From contig JAJEKV010000024.1 of the NCBI GenBank assembly GCA_021234155.1, positions 14,980,913 through 15,044,912 on the forward strand: 64,000 nt of DNA, in the 5' to 3' direction. The position numbers and the translations under genes were made by a program. Position 1 is the first letter of the stretch. Each line of letters opens with the position of its first letter. The notes under the pieces were generated by a model. It saw only the letters and a program-made list of their open reading frames with translations. It was not told the DNA's origin and ran no database searches. This document shows, piece by piece, positions 50,631-61,850 of this stretch. Source of the DNA: Isoetes taiwanensis (Eukaryota; Streptophyta; Lycopodiopsida; Isoetales; Isoetaceae).

Positions 50631-51184
50631 ATTAGAGGCAAAATGAGATCACATTTTGTCCTATTAAGGGATGCTTAAAATGCCATGTCAGCTTTTTAAA
50701 CTGTCCAATAAGAGAAGAGCTCCAGTATATCTCATTCCAGTATTATGTGGCAGCCTGTAATTAATGCAGCTGCAACTAACTTCTGTAGTATCATTTTTTC
50801 ATTATAACTTTTGATCCGGAACTCCGATTCAAAAACTTTTTGTAGCAATGGGTTCGTCTTCACAAGATCTATCTAGTGATAACCCATTCATATATCTTTT
50901 ACAATATAAATATATAAGAAATAAGCAAAAAATCATATTTTTTTAAGTTTAACGCATATGACCATATTGAAATACATCATAACCATATATCATTGGAAAG
51001 ATCTTTTCATTCCGCATCTAATGCAACAAACGCTGCAACATTTTGACAAGTGGATCAAAAGTTATGGGGGAAAAACGACAACAATGAAGTTGTTGGTGCT
51101 GCATTAATTGCAGTTAATAGAGGGTAGCCATTCTATTGGAGGATTCTTATGGGGATGAAATGAGATCTCAAATTTCCTCTAATG
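50631..51184. mobile_element. Inverted-repeat (MITE-like) element inside LINE ORF1
   Basis: The ends ATTAGAGGCAAAATGAGATC and, in reverse complement, ATTAGAGGAAATTTGAGATC are imperfect inverted repeats of about 32 bases. The interior also folds: ATAACTTTTGATCC near 50805 pairs with GGATCAAAAGTTAT near 51053. It is AT-rich, unlike the LINE around it, and interrupts the ORF1 frame. A target duplication is not clear. Confidence 0.75.
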
Positions 51185-51845
51185 ATGGAGTCTCTGGAAG
51201 AGCTGCCTGCAAGTCAACAGAGTGATGATCCTCCACAAACTTCAGAGCTTCTTGAACACGGGCAGTTCTACACTCCGGAGCCTTGCGCTTAATCCAATCT
51301 GAAAACCCCGGCCGAGTGATGCGAGCAACAGTGTCATTGCTCCGCCAGGCCGGGCGCACAGGATTTGGGGCTGCCGCCCTGGCACCCTGATAGGTATCCA
51401 GAGGCACCCCAGGAGACACATCAGCTACATGCACCCTAGAAGAGGGCGCATCACCAGCAAGTGATTCCTTCCCAAGCACAAAAGGCAGAGGGCATCATGC
51501 ATCCGGTTCCAAAGGGGCATGCTTGATGGAATCAAGACCGGAGTCTCCAAAACACAATCTACTTGGGTCTCAGAATTATATTGAGAGGAAGAGCAATCCA
51601 CATACCTCTCAACCGAAGGGGATTCCAAGAGCTCCCTCATCTCTGCCACCAATGCATGCCACTTCCTACAGCCCGCGCCTCTTCATGCATGCTGAGACCC
51701 ACGCCCTTCCCCTTTACTGGAGGATTCTTTCTCCTCGCCATCTCCCTTGGCTTCAGCCCCAAGCCATGAGGCTCAATCGAGCCCCCATCAGCCTGTCTGG
51801 CAGGAGCCATGTCATCCGGACCAGTCCGGAAATCAGCTGTTTGCA

Positions 51846-51865
51846 GCCCCTCCTTATTTGATTTT
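51846..51865. repeat. LINE target duplication, right copy
   Basis: GCCCCTCCTTATTTGATTTT, identical to 45492-45511. Confidence 0.92.
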
Positions 51866-52980
51866 CAGCCTCTATCTTTTATCTTTTATTATTATTTTGT
51901 AAGTGACAAAAATAAAAATAACCAGAAGCCTGAGTACAGACCGTTTCATCTTGCTTGCAGCAATAAAGGCCTGCAGCACCTCAAGGAACCATATGAGCTG
52001 TAACATTCTAATCAAGTATGACTTTGGGTAATTCACTTGTGATGTGCTTAAATGAAGCTGATGTGGTTTTCAAAGATTTTCTAAATTGAAGCTGGAATGG
52101 ATTACTTGCAGGATGCCCCCATTCTGGTAGGGACAGGGTCAAGTTGATGGCAGCACATGCTCAACATATGAAAAGGCTTATAAACCTGGGCGTTTTTGAA
52201 ACCATGCAACTAAAGGGCATTAATTCCTGCAAAATCATATTATTGGGAGAGTTAAAGGCATGCGGTTGCGGTAGGCACCATAAACAAGCGCAAGCTCTTC
52301 CATGAACATCCAATTCAGAATGTTATTGAATATAACATCCTTGTGGGGAGCTGTTGTTTATATGCATTCAAAGTGAAGAACCTAAAGGAGACATAAAAGG
52401 TATTCACTAAATTGTTGATACCATCACATTTTGACCAGGCGAGATCTGCTTTGCTTACAAGTTTAGGGCAGAGATGCATTTCACAAATATATTTATTTGT
52501 TAAATTCCATTTGTCAAACATATCTACTTGCTAATGTTGTCTATCGTATTGCATTCTGATGAGATAGCTTACAGTTGGCTTCATAATTAAAGTTTTACTC
52601 ACATGTTCTACACATTCTTCAAATAATGCAACTTTGACAATATAAGTTCGTCAAATATTTGCACTATCACAAAGTCCAGTTCACATTCTATTCTGAACCT
52701 TCAAATACCAATTATCTTTAACATAGACAAAGAAGGTTAATTACCCCAAGTAAATACATGTAACAAGGGTTTGAATATGGACACGTATAACAATAATATT
52801 TTTTATACATTTGACTCTTAACATAATTAATTTTCAATTCCTCAACCTATTGTATTCTTTGTGAACAACATGAATCCATTTGGCATCGTCAAAATACGCC
52901 CTTTGTAAAATAAAACTCACATTTTATAACTCTTGAACTTAATGCCCGACAAAAAGCCTAGCAACTCTGGGCACTTTTTC
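51866..52980 (+). other. Non-coding with a possible PPR fragment (52140-52305)
   Basis: Sequence on the far side of the LINE target. At 52140-52305 the plus strand reads NLGVFETMQLKGINSCKIIL followed by LGELKACG, close to the F..MQ.EG..P...TF...LKAC pattern of plant PPR proteins. It ends at a stop soon after. The rest holds nothing recognisable. Confidence 0.35.
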
Positions 52981-53070
52981 TAGTCTTGATTTAATATAAT
53001 ATAGAAATCAAAGTTCTTCAGCTCTGGAACAACCTCTTTAATTTTTAATATATTTTTTCGCAGCATGGAT

Positions 53071-53240
53071 GACCAATTCCTAGTGACACAGGAAGTATGT
53101 TGCCTCCAATGACAAGAAGACCACCAGGTCGTCCAAGGACCAAGAGAAACCGCACTGAGGAAGAGGTGAAAGAAGTGCATCATTGCACTAGATGTAAGGG
53201 CACAGGACATAATTCACGCACATGTGGGGCTCCTATCTGA
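53071..53240 (+). pseudogene. Mutator-like (MULE) transposase C-terminus
   Basis: Open frame ending at TGA 53238-53240. It reads LPPMTRRPPGRPRTKRNRTE, then HHCTRCKGTGHNSRTC, a C-X2-C-X4-H-X4-C zinc knuckle. The Arg/Pro/Gly-rich stretch plus the knuckle is the typical end of MuDR-type transposases, after the SWIM domain. The catalytic and SWIM parts are not present nearby. Confidence 0.75.
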
Positions 53241-53399
53241 TGGACATGTTTATTTGTTTAGAAATCTCGTTGTTTTGTTTTGTATCAGCATTATTCAAAT
53301 TCAAATTCAGGTGCAAATTTTACTATGTTTCTCTTTTATATGAATATATGTTGCATTTTCAGATTCAGATTCTCTAGGGGAGATTATAGGGGAGTTCGT

Positions 53400-53690
53400 T
53401 GTTCAAAAAGGGCATTTCATAAATTTTGGTTTACGTTTACGGTTACCTGGTTTACGTTTACAGTGGAAAGGGCATTTCATAAATTCTAATAAAACTAAAG
53501 GGCATTTCATAAATTCTGATAAAACTTAAGGGCATTTCATGAATTATGATGAACCTCAAGGACATCCTATTGAACATGAAAAACAATCATAGATACGTAT
53601 ACGCCCTTTAGAGGCATTTCATGAAAAAATGAAAACTTAAGGGCATATTGGAAAATAGGTGAAAACATAAGGGCATTTCATAGTTTTTCC
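53400..53690. repeat. AAGGGCATTTCAT minisatellite, degenerate
   Basis: About seven spaced repeats of (A)AGGGCATTTCATAAATT or variants, with a unit of about 35 bases. Confidence 0.85.
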
Positions 53691-53696
53691 CTTTTT

Positions 53697-54165
53697 TTTT
53701 TATAACAACTTATTCGATTGTTTTAGGGATGTATGGTCCATAGTTTCAGGAATTGTTTTTTTTACATTCATATCAAATCCCCCCACATATTTTAAACGAG
53801 GTGCACCCTGGACTACCACAGTCGTCGGATTCGCCGATCCTACAACCCAGATCGTATGTTTTGGCCCCGCCTATGGTTTTGAAATATGAAATACGATTTC
53901 GTCTAAGGTTTTGAGAGAATATCGAACCTCGATATGACTTTGCCTAAGATTTTAGAATATGAAATACGGGAGATCGAACCTCTACCAAAATAATTCAATG
54001 TCCTAAGTAAGACTATTTTAACCAATATACCAAGTGAACTAATGCAATTATTTTTTGTCTTGAATCTATGTTTTTTTTTATAACAACTTATTTGATTGTA
54101 TTAGGGATATATGGTCCATGGTTTTAGGAATTGTTATTTTTACGTCCATATCAAATCCCCCTAGA
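53697..54165. repeat. Direct repeat pair of about 95 bp
   Basis: 53697-53790 and 54068-54165 share TATAACAACTTATT(C/T)GATTG, then AGGGAT(G/A)TATGGTCCAT and CATATCAAATCCCCC. About 370 bases separate the starts. These could be ends of a small decayed element. Confidence 0.75.
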
Positions 54166-54541
54166 ACCCCCTGTTATTTTGCTACATATTGATGTAACTT
54201 ATGTCCTTGGATTTTCTCATCTTTAGTATGGCCGCTATAGTATGCATCTGTCTGCTAGCATTTTTTGTTGTGATAGTTCGGCACCAGGTCCGAAATTGTG
54301 TCAGGCTTTACCATTCTGCATTGAACCTGATTTTAAGCTCGTGTCTATAACACTTTCTTAAAATATTGACCTTGACCTTGCTCATTTTTTATTGTGATTT
54401 CATTTTTTCTATATGTATATGTGTCTTGAACCTTTATAAGCTCCATTTTACCTAGGTTCAAACTAGGTTCAAAGTAATGTTTATGGGCCTTTACAAGTAT
54501 TATATATTGAGGTGTATGTTTGATTTGCTTTCATCCATTTT

Positions 54542-54627
54542 TGGGTTGCCCCTAGGGGGGCAAACCCTCGTTTATGTGGGTATGTGGGCATATTCAAGTA
54601 TATGCTGGCATATACCTAGCATATGCT
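54542..54627. repeat. Dispersed repeat family, copy 2 (inverted)
   Basis: In reverse complement this matches 19976-20050: the GCCCCTAGGGGGGC palindrome, AACCCTCGTTTATGTGGG and GGCATATACCTAGCATATGC. Confidence 0.7.
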
Positions 54628-55590
54628 GATGACTGCTAAAAACTGGCTGCTGCCTGTAAATGCTCGGTCATCCAGCCCCATTTTTGCCCTTCTTTCTTTA
54701 CCGCTCAGCTCATCCAAACAGGTGACGATTTGGGAGATCCAGCTGAGAGTTTTGGAGCTAAGTTTCGAAACAGTGCAATGCCGGCTTCTATTCGGAATGT
54801 GGGTTCAGAAGTGCCGATTCATGCATAAAATTTTGCAAGAGCAAAGGCCCTCACTTGAAACTGCTTGAGCTATTACCTGGGCGTCCCTTGAGCTTGGAAT
54901 CGCCATAGCAGGTAAAACCCTGACTCCTCTTTCCTTTTCTTTCGATTTTTAAGAATATTTTCCAGGTTTCTAGAAGGTTTCTAATCGGTTGTTCAGGTTT
55001 TTGGAAAATTTTGAATCAGTATTCCACTGGTTTAATGTAGTAGCAAATGTTATTTTTCTGCTTTGCCTGCACAAAATCCAGAATGTGCAAAATCCAGAAT
55101 GTGCTTACTTTTGTGTTGGATTTTTCGATCAGAGCTTGCTTTTCGGCCATAAGCCTCTACTTCCGTTGCGGCCATAAATGCTTTGCTATTCGATGTTTTT
55201 AAGGTTTTCTTCTTACGGTATGCAAGTGGATAATGGTTGGCTTGAGATCATTGATTCAAAATGAAGAGACAGTTGGAGAGCAGCCAGTTGCAGGCCCTTT
55301 TTTGTTCTGGAGCAAACATGATTTATCCCAGTGCTGAATGTTTTCGCACTTACATTGCTCCATTTTATTTGCAATGGTTTACGTCAAGACATTCAAGCAT
55401 CAAGCATCAAGAGCAGTGGATCGGGTCTGCTGCGCAGAAAACAGGGTTAGCTCATTTGCTCTAGGCTGTATTTTGTTGTCTGCTATATTTTTCTCAAACT
55501 CTTCAAGGTTTTCGTTTAGCTTGATTGCATCTGTAAAAGGTTGTGTATTTTTGTTAATGTTTCAATGAGAATTATAATCATGTTTTTATT
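54628..55590 (+). other. Exon-like sequence of unknown identity
   Basis: An exon-like stretch ends at CATAGCAG|GTAAAACC near 54911. Another frame (55261 to about 55445) reads LQWFTSRHSSIKHQEQWIGS and ends at a possible donor. It might be an upstream exon of the JAZ fragment, since JAZ proteins have a conserved region before TIFY, but I cannot confirm that. Low confidence. Confidence 0.25.
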
Positions 55591-55594
55591 GCAG

Positions 55595-55853
55595 AACCTT
55601 GCTATTTATGTCATGCTCATCATTTGTATCGGGAGCATATATTACAGTGTTGGCACCACATATGCATCTATCACAGTAAGCTTCCTTTTGTCAGTATGCA
55701 AATTGATTTGCTGCTATTGCTTAGTCACAATTGAATCATTGACTCCAAATCTCTTCATGTTTGTAGGCAAGAGCTGCATGCATGGCTTATGTTGCTGGGT
55801 GCTTAACATTTATGTCAATTGGAGGTTTCCCATCCTTTGTGGAGGATATGAAG
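55595..55853 (+). pseudogene. ABCG half-transporter, two exons (N-terminal side of split gene)
   Basis: Exon 55595-55675 reads NLAIYVMLIICIGSIYYSVG (a membrane helix of the ABCG transmembrane domain), then TTYASIT. Exon 55767-55853 reads [15 protein letters not shown], then [14 protein letters not shown]. Both have GT..AG borders and phase 0. Plant ABCG11/15-like proteins continue here with VFxRERLNGHYG. That exon is found 20 kb away on the minus strand (34815-35072) and joins in phase. No ABC (nucleotide-binding) exons lie upstream, so this is a fragment. JAZ exons follow immediately in the same orientation. Confidence 0.88.
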
Positions 55854-55977
55854 GTATTAGTCTACTTTTATGGTAGCATAGAGCAAAATAAAATTTTATA
55901 ATACCTTCTGAAGCATGCTTAGCAATGATGAATGATATGAATATGAGTTGGTATCCTTTTTTAAAATACAAAAACAG

Positions 55978-56474
55978 GTAAAAATCCTGCAAGAGGACAA
56001 AATTCTATCAAAACTTTCTATAACAATTCTTGAGGATACCGTGTTGAGCTATTACAATGTTCTAGAAGAGATGGTAAGCACGTGTTGAGCTATTGCAATG
56101 TTCTAGAAGAGATGGTAAGCATTTGCCATAATATTTGTACCATACAATTGTAGTATCCCTTTGTTGTGTTCTTTTGCTGAAACAATATGTTTGTACAGGC
56201 ACAAGCAGTCATATCCATGGCCAGTGCACAGGTTTCAACCTCTGGGCTTAGTCTAGAGATTCCTTCAGATGGCAATATACATGCAGAAAATGAGGCCACA
56301 GAGAAAGATTTGCCAGTCAAAGCCTATGCTCATTTTGGTATGTAGCTTACAACTAGTGATAAACGTTTAGAGGTTCATTAAGGCTAAGTTATGATGTATT
56401 TGCATCTTTCTTTCAGGGCTTAAACAGGCGAGGAGAGCTTCTCTACAGAGGTTCCTTGAGAAAAGACGCGAGAG
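55978..56474 (+). pseudogene. TIFY/JAZ jasmonate-signalling repressor exons
   Basis: JAZ proteins repress MYC-type factors until jasmonate-dependent degradation. Exon 55978-56073 aligns with the TIFY exon (LSITILEDTVLSYYNVLEEM), but the signature reads TILE instead of TIFY. Exon 56199-56337 reads AQAVISMASAQVSTSGLSLE and so on. Exon 56417-56474 reads ARRASLQRFLEKRRER, the first part of the Jas motif, and stops at a GT donor exactly where the conserved Jas intron lies. Phases 0, 1 and 2 fit. The remaining Jas exon is not downstream; copia sequence follows. A candidate is at 36505-36571. The TIFY exon's end and splice donor are duplicated in tandem. Family call is secure from the Jas motif and intron; function is doubtful. 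Confidence 0.82.
56041..56120. repeat. Tandem duplication including a splice donor
   Basis: GTGTTGAGCTATT(A/G)CAATG, then TTCTAGAAGAGATGGTAAGCA, occurs twice (56041-56081 and 56082-56120). It duplicates the end of the TIFY exon and its GT donor. Confidence 0.9.
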
Positions 56475-56599
56475 GTATTGTGGATTATTGTCTAGATATA
56501 AAGAACAACCATCAATTCTTGCCTTCTTTTTTTGCTTCGTTTTCCCCACATTTCTGACCTGAGTATGTTGATGATTATATAGATGTAGGGAGTCTGCTG

Positions 56600-58267
56600 C
56601 CTTGATAGTTATAAATTTGTGTTTTTTCAGCAAATCTACATTTGTCATATTTGTATGACACAATCTATTATGCCATATATCCTTAGTTGGTATTTCAACA
56701 ATATTGATACTTGGATTTTTTTCACTTAGAAACCCAAATAGATTACCAACCCTCCTTCCAATAAATCTGAGAATATCATTCTGAAAGATTTTGCATTGAA
56801 GTTTTTGAAATACAACCTTAAATCCAAGATCAACAAGCTGGCACACTGATATCAAATTCCTTACTAGATTTGGAACACATAAAACTTCCTTAAGCAACAC
56901 ATTTTTTCCTTGCAAATCAAAGATTTCTAAGACTCCTGAATCTCTTATTTCTTGGACTCCACCATCATCAAGTTGAACATGACCCCATCTCCTTTTGCAC
57001 TCCTTTAATAATTTAAGATCATGTACTACACTCTTTTCTGCTCCAGAATCTATAACACAAAATTTGTTGTCAAATTTATTCATCCCTTGAGCAATACTAA
57101 ACAATTTCGTTACCTCAATTGTATCATCCAAATTTTCTTCTTCAGCTTTGATATCTTCAACAATATTTACACTAGATAATTTCCAATATGGAGTGATCAT
57201 CTAAAAGTGATTGATGCTTCAGGGATATTTCTTACTTCTGGAAGTACTTTGTAATATTTTGAGTGTATAATATGAAGTGAAACACGTTCTTCAAAAAAAA
57301 AAACAATATTTACACTAGATGCTCCTCTAGATCTCCCTCGACCCCTTGCAAAACCTTTGCCTCGGCCTCTTCCCTTTCCACTTATGCCTTTTGGACTTGG
57401 GCAGTCTGCTGCAAGATGCCCTTTCCCATCACAATTAAAACATTTGAAACCTTTACCTGCATTTGGACATTCAGCCTTCAAATGCCCATATTGATTACAC
57501 GTAAAGCCAGGTCCTAGTTTGTCTCCTCTTTCAACACTTGTACTTCCTCCTCTTCTTTGTTTTCCTGCAAACAACAACTCAGCAGATTGATCATCATCAT
57601 CTTGCAGACCTTTTGTCTGTTCAAACTCAGTTCGAATCATTCTTAAGGCATGCTCCTTTGATGTTGCAATATTCCTTATCAAGGTAGCTAATTGTGTATT
57701 ATGAGAAACTGCCCTGGATAAAGCCAAAATCTGATATTGATCACTCAAGACATTTCCAGCTCCTTCTAAGTCTGCAACAATTGAATCAAATTTTTCCAGA
57801 AAATCTGTCAAGCTATCTTTCTCAAATAAGTTTAGCTTCCTTAACTGTTTCTCCAACAAATCAATTTGAGAAGAGCTTTTTACCTCATATTGGCTTACGA
57901 AATAATGCCACATCTCATGTGGTTTCATTCCTCTTAACCTTAACTTGAGAGCAGTACCAACTTTACTCAATATGATAGCATGTGCCTCCTTGACCTTTGC
58001 TGCATCAGGCAACCCTGCTACTGGAGCTGAAGAATCCTTTGCCAATGTGGACTCTGCAACAGCCTCTCCACTTGATGCACTTGTGCTAACTCCAGGACTA
58101 GAACCTCCAGAACTTGTTGTGGTTACAGTCTGTCCTCCATCTATTAAGTACCACAAGTTTTCAAACTCAAGTACAGACTTAATACCGTCCTTCCAAACTT
58201 GAAAGCCTGTATCTCCTTTAAACACTTCAATTTGATTCAACAAGTTAGCTGCAAATCTAGTAGACAT
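56600..58267 (-). pseudogene. Copia gag and protease
   Basis: ATG at 58267 opens MSTRFAANLLNQIEVFKGDT (UBN2-type gag). Later comes EMWHYFVSQYEVKSSSQIDL. Two zinc knuckles follow: FTCNQYGHLKAEC, whose second Cys is now Tyr, and CFNCDGKGHLAADC, which is complete. An Arg/Gly-rich stretch comes next. A 124-base LINE tail (57178-57301) interrupts the frame. Beyond it are the protease (CVIDSGAEKSVVHD, with the catalytic DSGA) and the pre-integrase WHNRLCHTNMTNVDLLKKH. The sequence then runs into non-copia DNA. Apart from the insertion the frame is open. Confidence 0.9.
57159..57320 (+). mobile_element. Short LINE tail inserted in copia gag, with 19-bp duplication
   Basis: The insert at 57178-57301 is on the plus strand, and its end ACGTTCTTC plus about 11 A residues matches the 3' end of the LINE at 45512-51845. 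The duplication AACAATATTTACACTAGAT lies on both sides (57159-57177 and 57302-57320). This is a very short 5'-truncated LINE insertion, younger than the copia element. Confidence 0.88.
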
Positions 58268-58284
58268 CTTCAACAACCACCTGT

Positions 58285-58296
58285 GCTCTGATACCA
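58285..58296 (-). promoter_or_regulatory. Copia primer-binding site (initiator tRNA-Met)
   Basis: On the minus strand, TGGTATCAGAGC lies one base after the 5' LTR. It is the classic plant copia primer site complementary to the 3' end of initiator tRNA-Met. Confidence 0.93.
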
Positions 58297-58297
58297 A

Positions 58298-58936
58298 TGA
58301 TAGAATCTACTAGAGTTTTATTTTCAAATGTATTGATCTCTTTCACAACCAAACAATAGATGCATTCATTAAGACCAATAATTTCAATCTAGAGTGCAAG
58401 AACCACACAAGGCAATTCTATCATCCAAATTGCAAGAAAACAAAGGAGCCAATTCATGGTCACTTATCCTTTGTTTTTACTCTAGACCATTAGTACAAAT
58501 CTTAGTCATTAATACATCAGTTTACTGTAGCATAGTTATCGAACCACTGTAGCAATCTAAGATACTCCCTGGCTTCTGCATAAACACAATCTATTCACCA
58601 GTACAACTTTCGATCCATTCTTCTTGTTTTTATCTTGTCTTCCGACGGTTCCGGCAGAAGATTTGCAGACCGAGATAGAAAGACGTGTTCTTATCATTAT
58701 CCCACAGGCTTAACTTCTGAATCGGATTTATCCCACATGCACAACTGCAATTATTGGCATACCCGTCAACCATTGGAATTTCAACAAAATAATTAACTTC
58801 CCCCTTAACCATTGCATTGCTTTAGAACTTGCCTTAACCATTTGCATTGCTTTAGAACTTGTAAACACTTAGGTTAACTTCTTTTGATCAAGTCGACCAT
58901 CATGATTTATATCATCTGACACATCACCATTCAACA
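58298..58936 (-). repeat. Copia 5' LTR (639 bp)
   Basis: Inverted relative to the 3' LTR at 39310-39951. It starts TGTTGAATGG and ends ATTCTATCA. It shares the internal 29-base tandem repeat and the short open frame with the other LTR. Confidence 0.9.
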
Positions 58937-58941
58937 CAATG
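58937..58941. repeat. Copia target duplication, 5' side
   Basis: CAATG on the plus strand, so CATTG before the LTR on the minus strand. It matches 39952-39956. Confidence 0.8.
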
Positions 58942-60205
58942 CAAAAGCATTCTTAAGCCAAAACTCAAGGTAAAGAATTGAATCTTTAATTCCAACCACA
59001 TCCAATATAGCATATGAGCTCAGCTCTCTAAGATATAAATAATAGCATGCTATCTACAATGGCAATGCTGCAGGCTCTAAGAATCTAGGTTAAGTTTATA
59101 AAACAATAAGAAGGCTTGCTAAATGCTTACAGAGATCCCTTAGCCTTTTAACTCAGTTGTAGTGCTCAGACACTTTACCATGAACACCTGGGGTTAGTCA
59201 TATAGACTAAATAGGGGTCTAAGGGCACTAATAGATGCCCAAGATATCTTACACTACCATCATGCATATATCAATACAACCATGAGGTCCATTCTCATAT
59301 GAAACAACTTAAAGCGAGAGTCCCACTGTGCGAAACCTATATGTTGTCAGTATTCCATAGTAGAAATATGCCAGCAAGAGATACATATTGCATTATAAGA
59401 ATACAATACAGAGCATTACCAATGCATCAAAATAACCTCTACATGATGGCATAGCTAGATCATGAGATAACCATGCAATAATAATGAGACAAACATGAAA
59501 TAACTGTGGAAACCATGAGATAACCATAAGCATGCAATGCAAACTCCGGTTCATATAGCCACCTGGATTGATCAAACCCTGTAGTAATTCTAGTGGGGTA
59601 AGCCTCATGCGTACACACCATCCTAGATGCATCCAGTGCTAGAGGACCACTTCCAAGCTATGTAACACGATGAAGCACCCTCACTACGATGACAATGCCC
59701 GATGTCAAGAACAAGAGCAACCGCGAGTCCAAGGCACCGCAAATGGACTCTGGCCTTGAAGAATATGCACTTATGCATCAGTCAAGGACTCAATGGAGTC
59801 TACTGAATACTCACATTCCCCTCATAAAGAAAGCTTATCGTAGGATTCTATGATAGCCAATGCACTAGTTAAACAGATTACATAGTAAAGCATCACATAC
59901 CATATAGAACTACTCCTCCCATAAGGAATGCAACATCTCACCTTAGTGTGTTAATTGAATCTACTAGCTATATCATTATGTTTCTCGTTAATTAATCCAA
60001 TTCCTATCTTATACATTTATTAATCCCACAATGACTCCATGCCATAGCCATATCCTTGGAAGCCCCCATAAGCTTCCCAAAGCCCTTCTCCCATAGAGAA
60101 GTACCATCCCACATGACTATGGCATTTTATCTCCTTAGTTTTGATTTGTATCTATTAATTGAATGTATCCAAGATGCATCTATTCTATTTACTATCATGC
60201 AACAT
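58942..60205. other. Intergenic, no gene seen
   Basis: AT-rich flank of the copia element. Open frames are short and have no motifs. Confidence 0.5.
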
Positions 60206-60207
60206 GA

Positions 60208-60286
60208 CTCTATTCTATTCTATTCTATTCTATTCTATTCTATTCTATTCTATTCTATTCTATTCTATTCTATTCTATTCTATTCT
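60208..60286. repeat. (TATTC)n microsatellite
   Basis: About 15 pentanucleotide units. Confidence 0.98.
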
Positions 60287-61165
<879 letters not shown>

Positions 61166-61549
61166 GTCAAATCCAAAAATTGAATTTCCTACTTGATGGG
61201 ACCCCATCGCAGTAAATGTCGGACGTGGGCATGTTATATCCAGCCTTAAATGGCAAAAAATCCGCTAAGTCCACAAAAATGCCGTGTAATTTTTTTGGGC
61301 GTGGCTATAACATGTCAAAGACACGGATATACCACGGATGTGCCCGTGGCTATAACATGATGGGACCATCTATTTGCGATTCTGAAAAACTGCCCTCCAA
61401 TTCGAACATTACGAAAAAGGTGCTTCCATACCCCAGAAAATACCCCTAAAAATGCCTATAAGATCCCCTTTTTCTATGGAACAACAGGGGATAAAATAGT
61501 TTTTTGGAATTCGGGTATTTGGCCACAATCCCCCTTTTCCTAATTTATA

Positions 61550-61850
61550 AGGTAATACCCCGTTACGTTGGTGTCGCAATCCCCCTTTCAAAAGATGTAA
61601 AATCATCCCCCATTATTATTTGTAATATAATACCCTTTCAAATGATACCCTATTTTAGATAATACCCTATTAACATTTTTAAGCTAATACCCTGTTTCAA
61701 ATAATACCCTGAAATAACATACCCCCTTGTAAGATAATACCCTATTTTAGATGATACCTTGTTATCATCATTCATAAAAGAATACCCCTCTTATCATCAT
61801 TCATAAAAGAATACCCTATTATTATTCGTAAGATAATACTCATTTCAAAC
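61550..61850. repeat. Degenerate AATACCCT array
   Basis: At least ten spaced occurrences of AATACCCT(A/T)TT, often preceded by TAAGAT or AAATG, and one duplicated phrase TTATCATCATTCATAAAAGA (near 61755 and 61790). Confidence 0.7.

Larger units (their letters stand above)
49440..51810 (-). pseudogene. LINE ORF1 (gag-like), interrupted
   Basis: Opens at ATG 51810 with MAPARQADGGSIEPHGLG. Frames then continue to PSLEEI near 51170 and resume beyond an inserted inverted-repeat element (50631-51184) with LGYFTGYILDTRRFSSWLAG. The block FFGKWLKSVLVPVRDLPRLM and VPRFLGFYGQW (about 50220-50330) resembles the DUF4283-type ORF1 region of plant LINEs. A Pro/Ser-rich tail follows and contains a 68-bp tandem duplication. 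Several frameshifts are present. Confidence 0.65.
45512..51845 (-). mobile_element. Near full-length L1-type LINE (6.3 kb)
   Basis: A minus-strand non-LTR retrotransposon. Its poly(A) appears as a T run at about 45508-45521, and its 5' end is at 51845. A perfect 20-bp target duplication flanks it. It contains ORF1 (about 49440-51810) and ORF2 (about 45640-49419). Its 5' leader is only about 35 bases. It is much richer in GC than the surroundings. An inverted-repeat element (50631-51184) has inserted in ORF1. The pre-insertion site lies between the PPR-like fragments at 44695-45110 and 52140-52305. Confidence 0.95.
56600..58936 (-). mobile_element. Ty1/copia element, 5' half (5' LTR to pre-integrase)
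   Basis: On the minus strand: complete 5' LTR (58936-58298), primer-binding site, gag, protease and the start of the pre-integrase region. It breaks off near 56600-56630 after the HxxxH part. The rest of the element is at 36606-39951 on the plus strand. CAATG at 58937-58941 is the complement of the CATTG after the 3' LTR, so both halves fit a single insertion. About 40 residues around the pre-integrase Cys pair are absent from both halves, so some bases were lost at the breakpoint. Confidence 0.9.
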
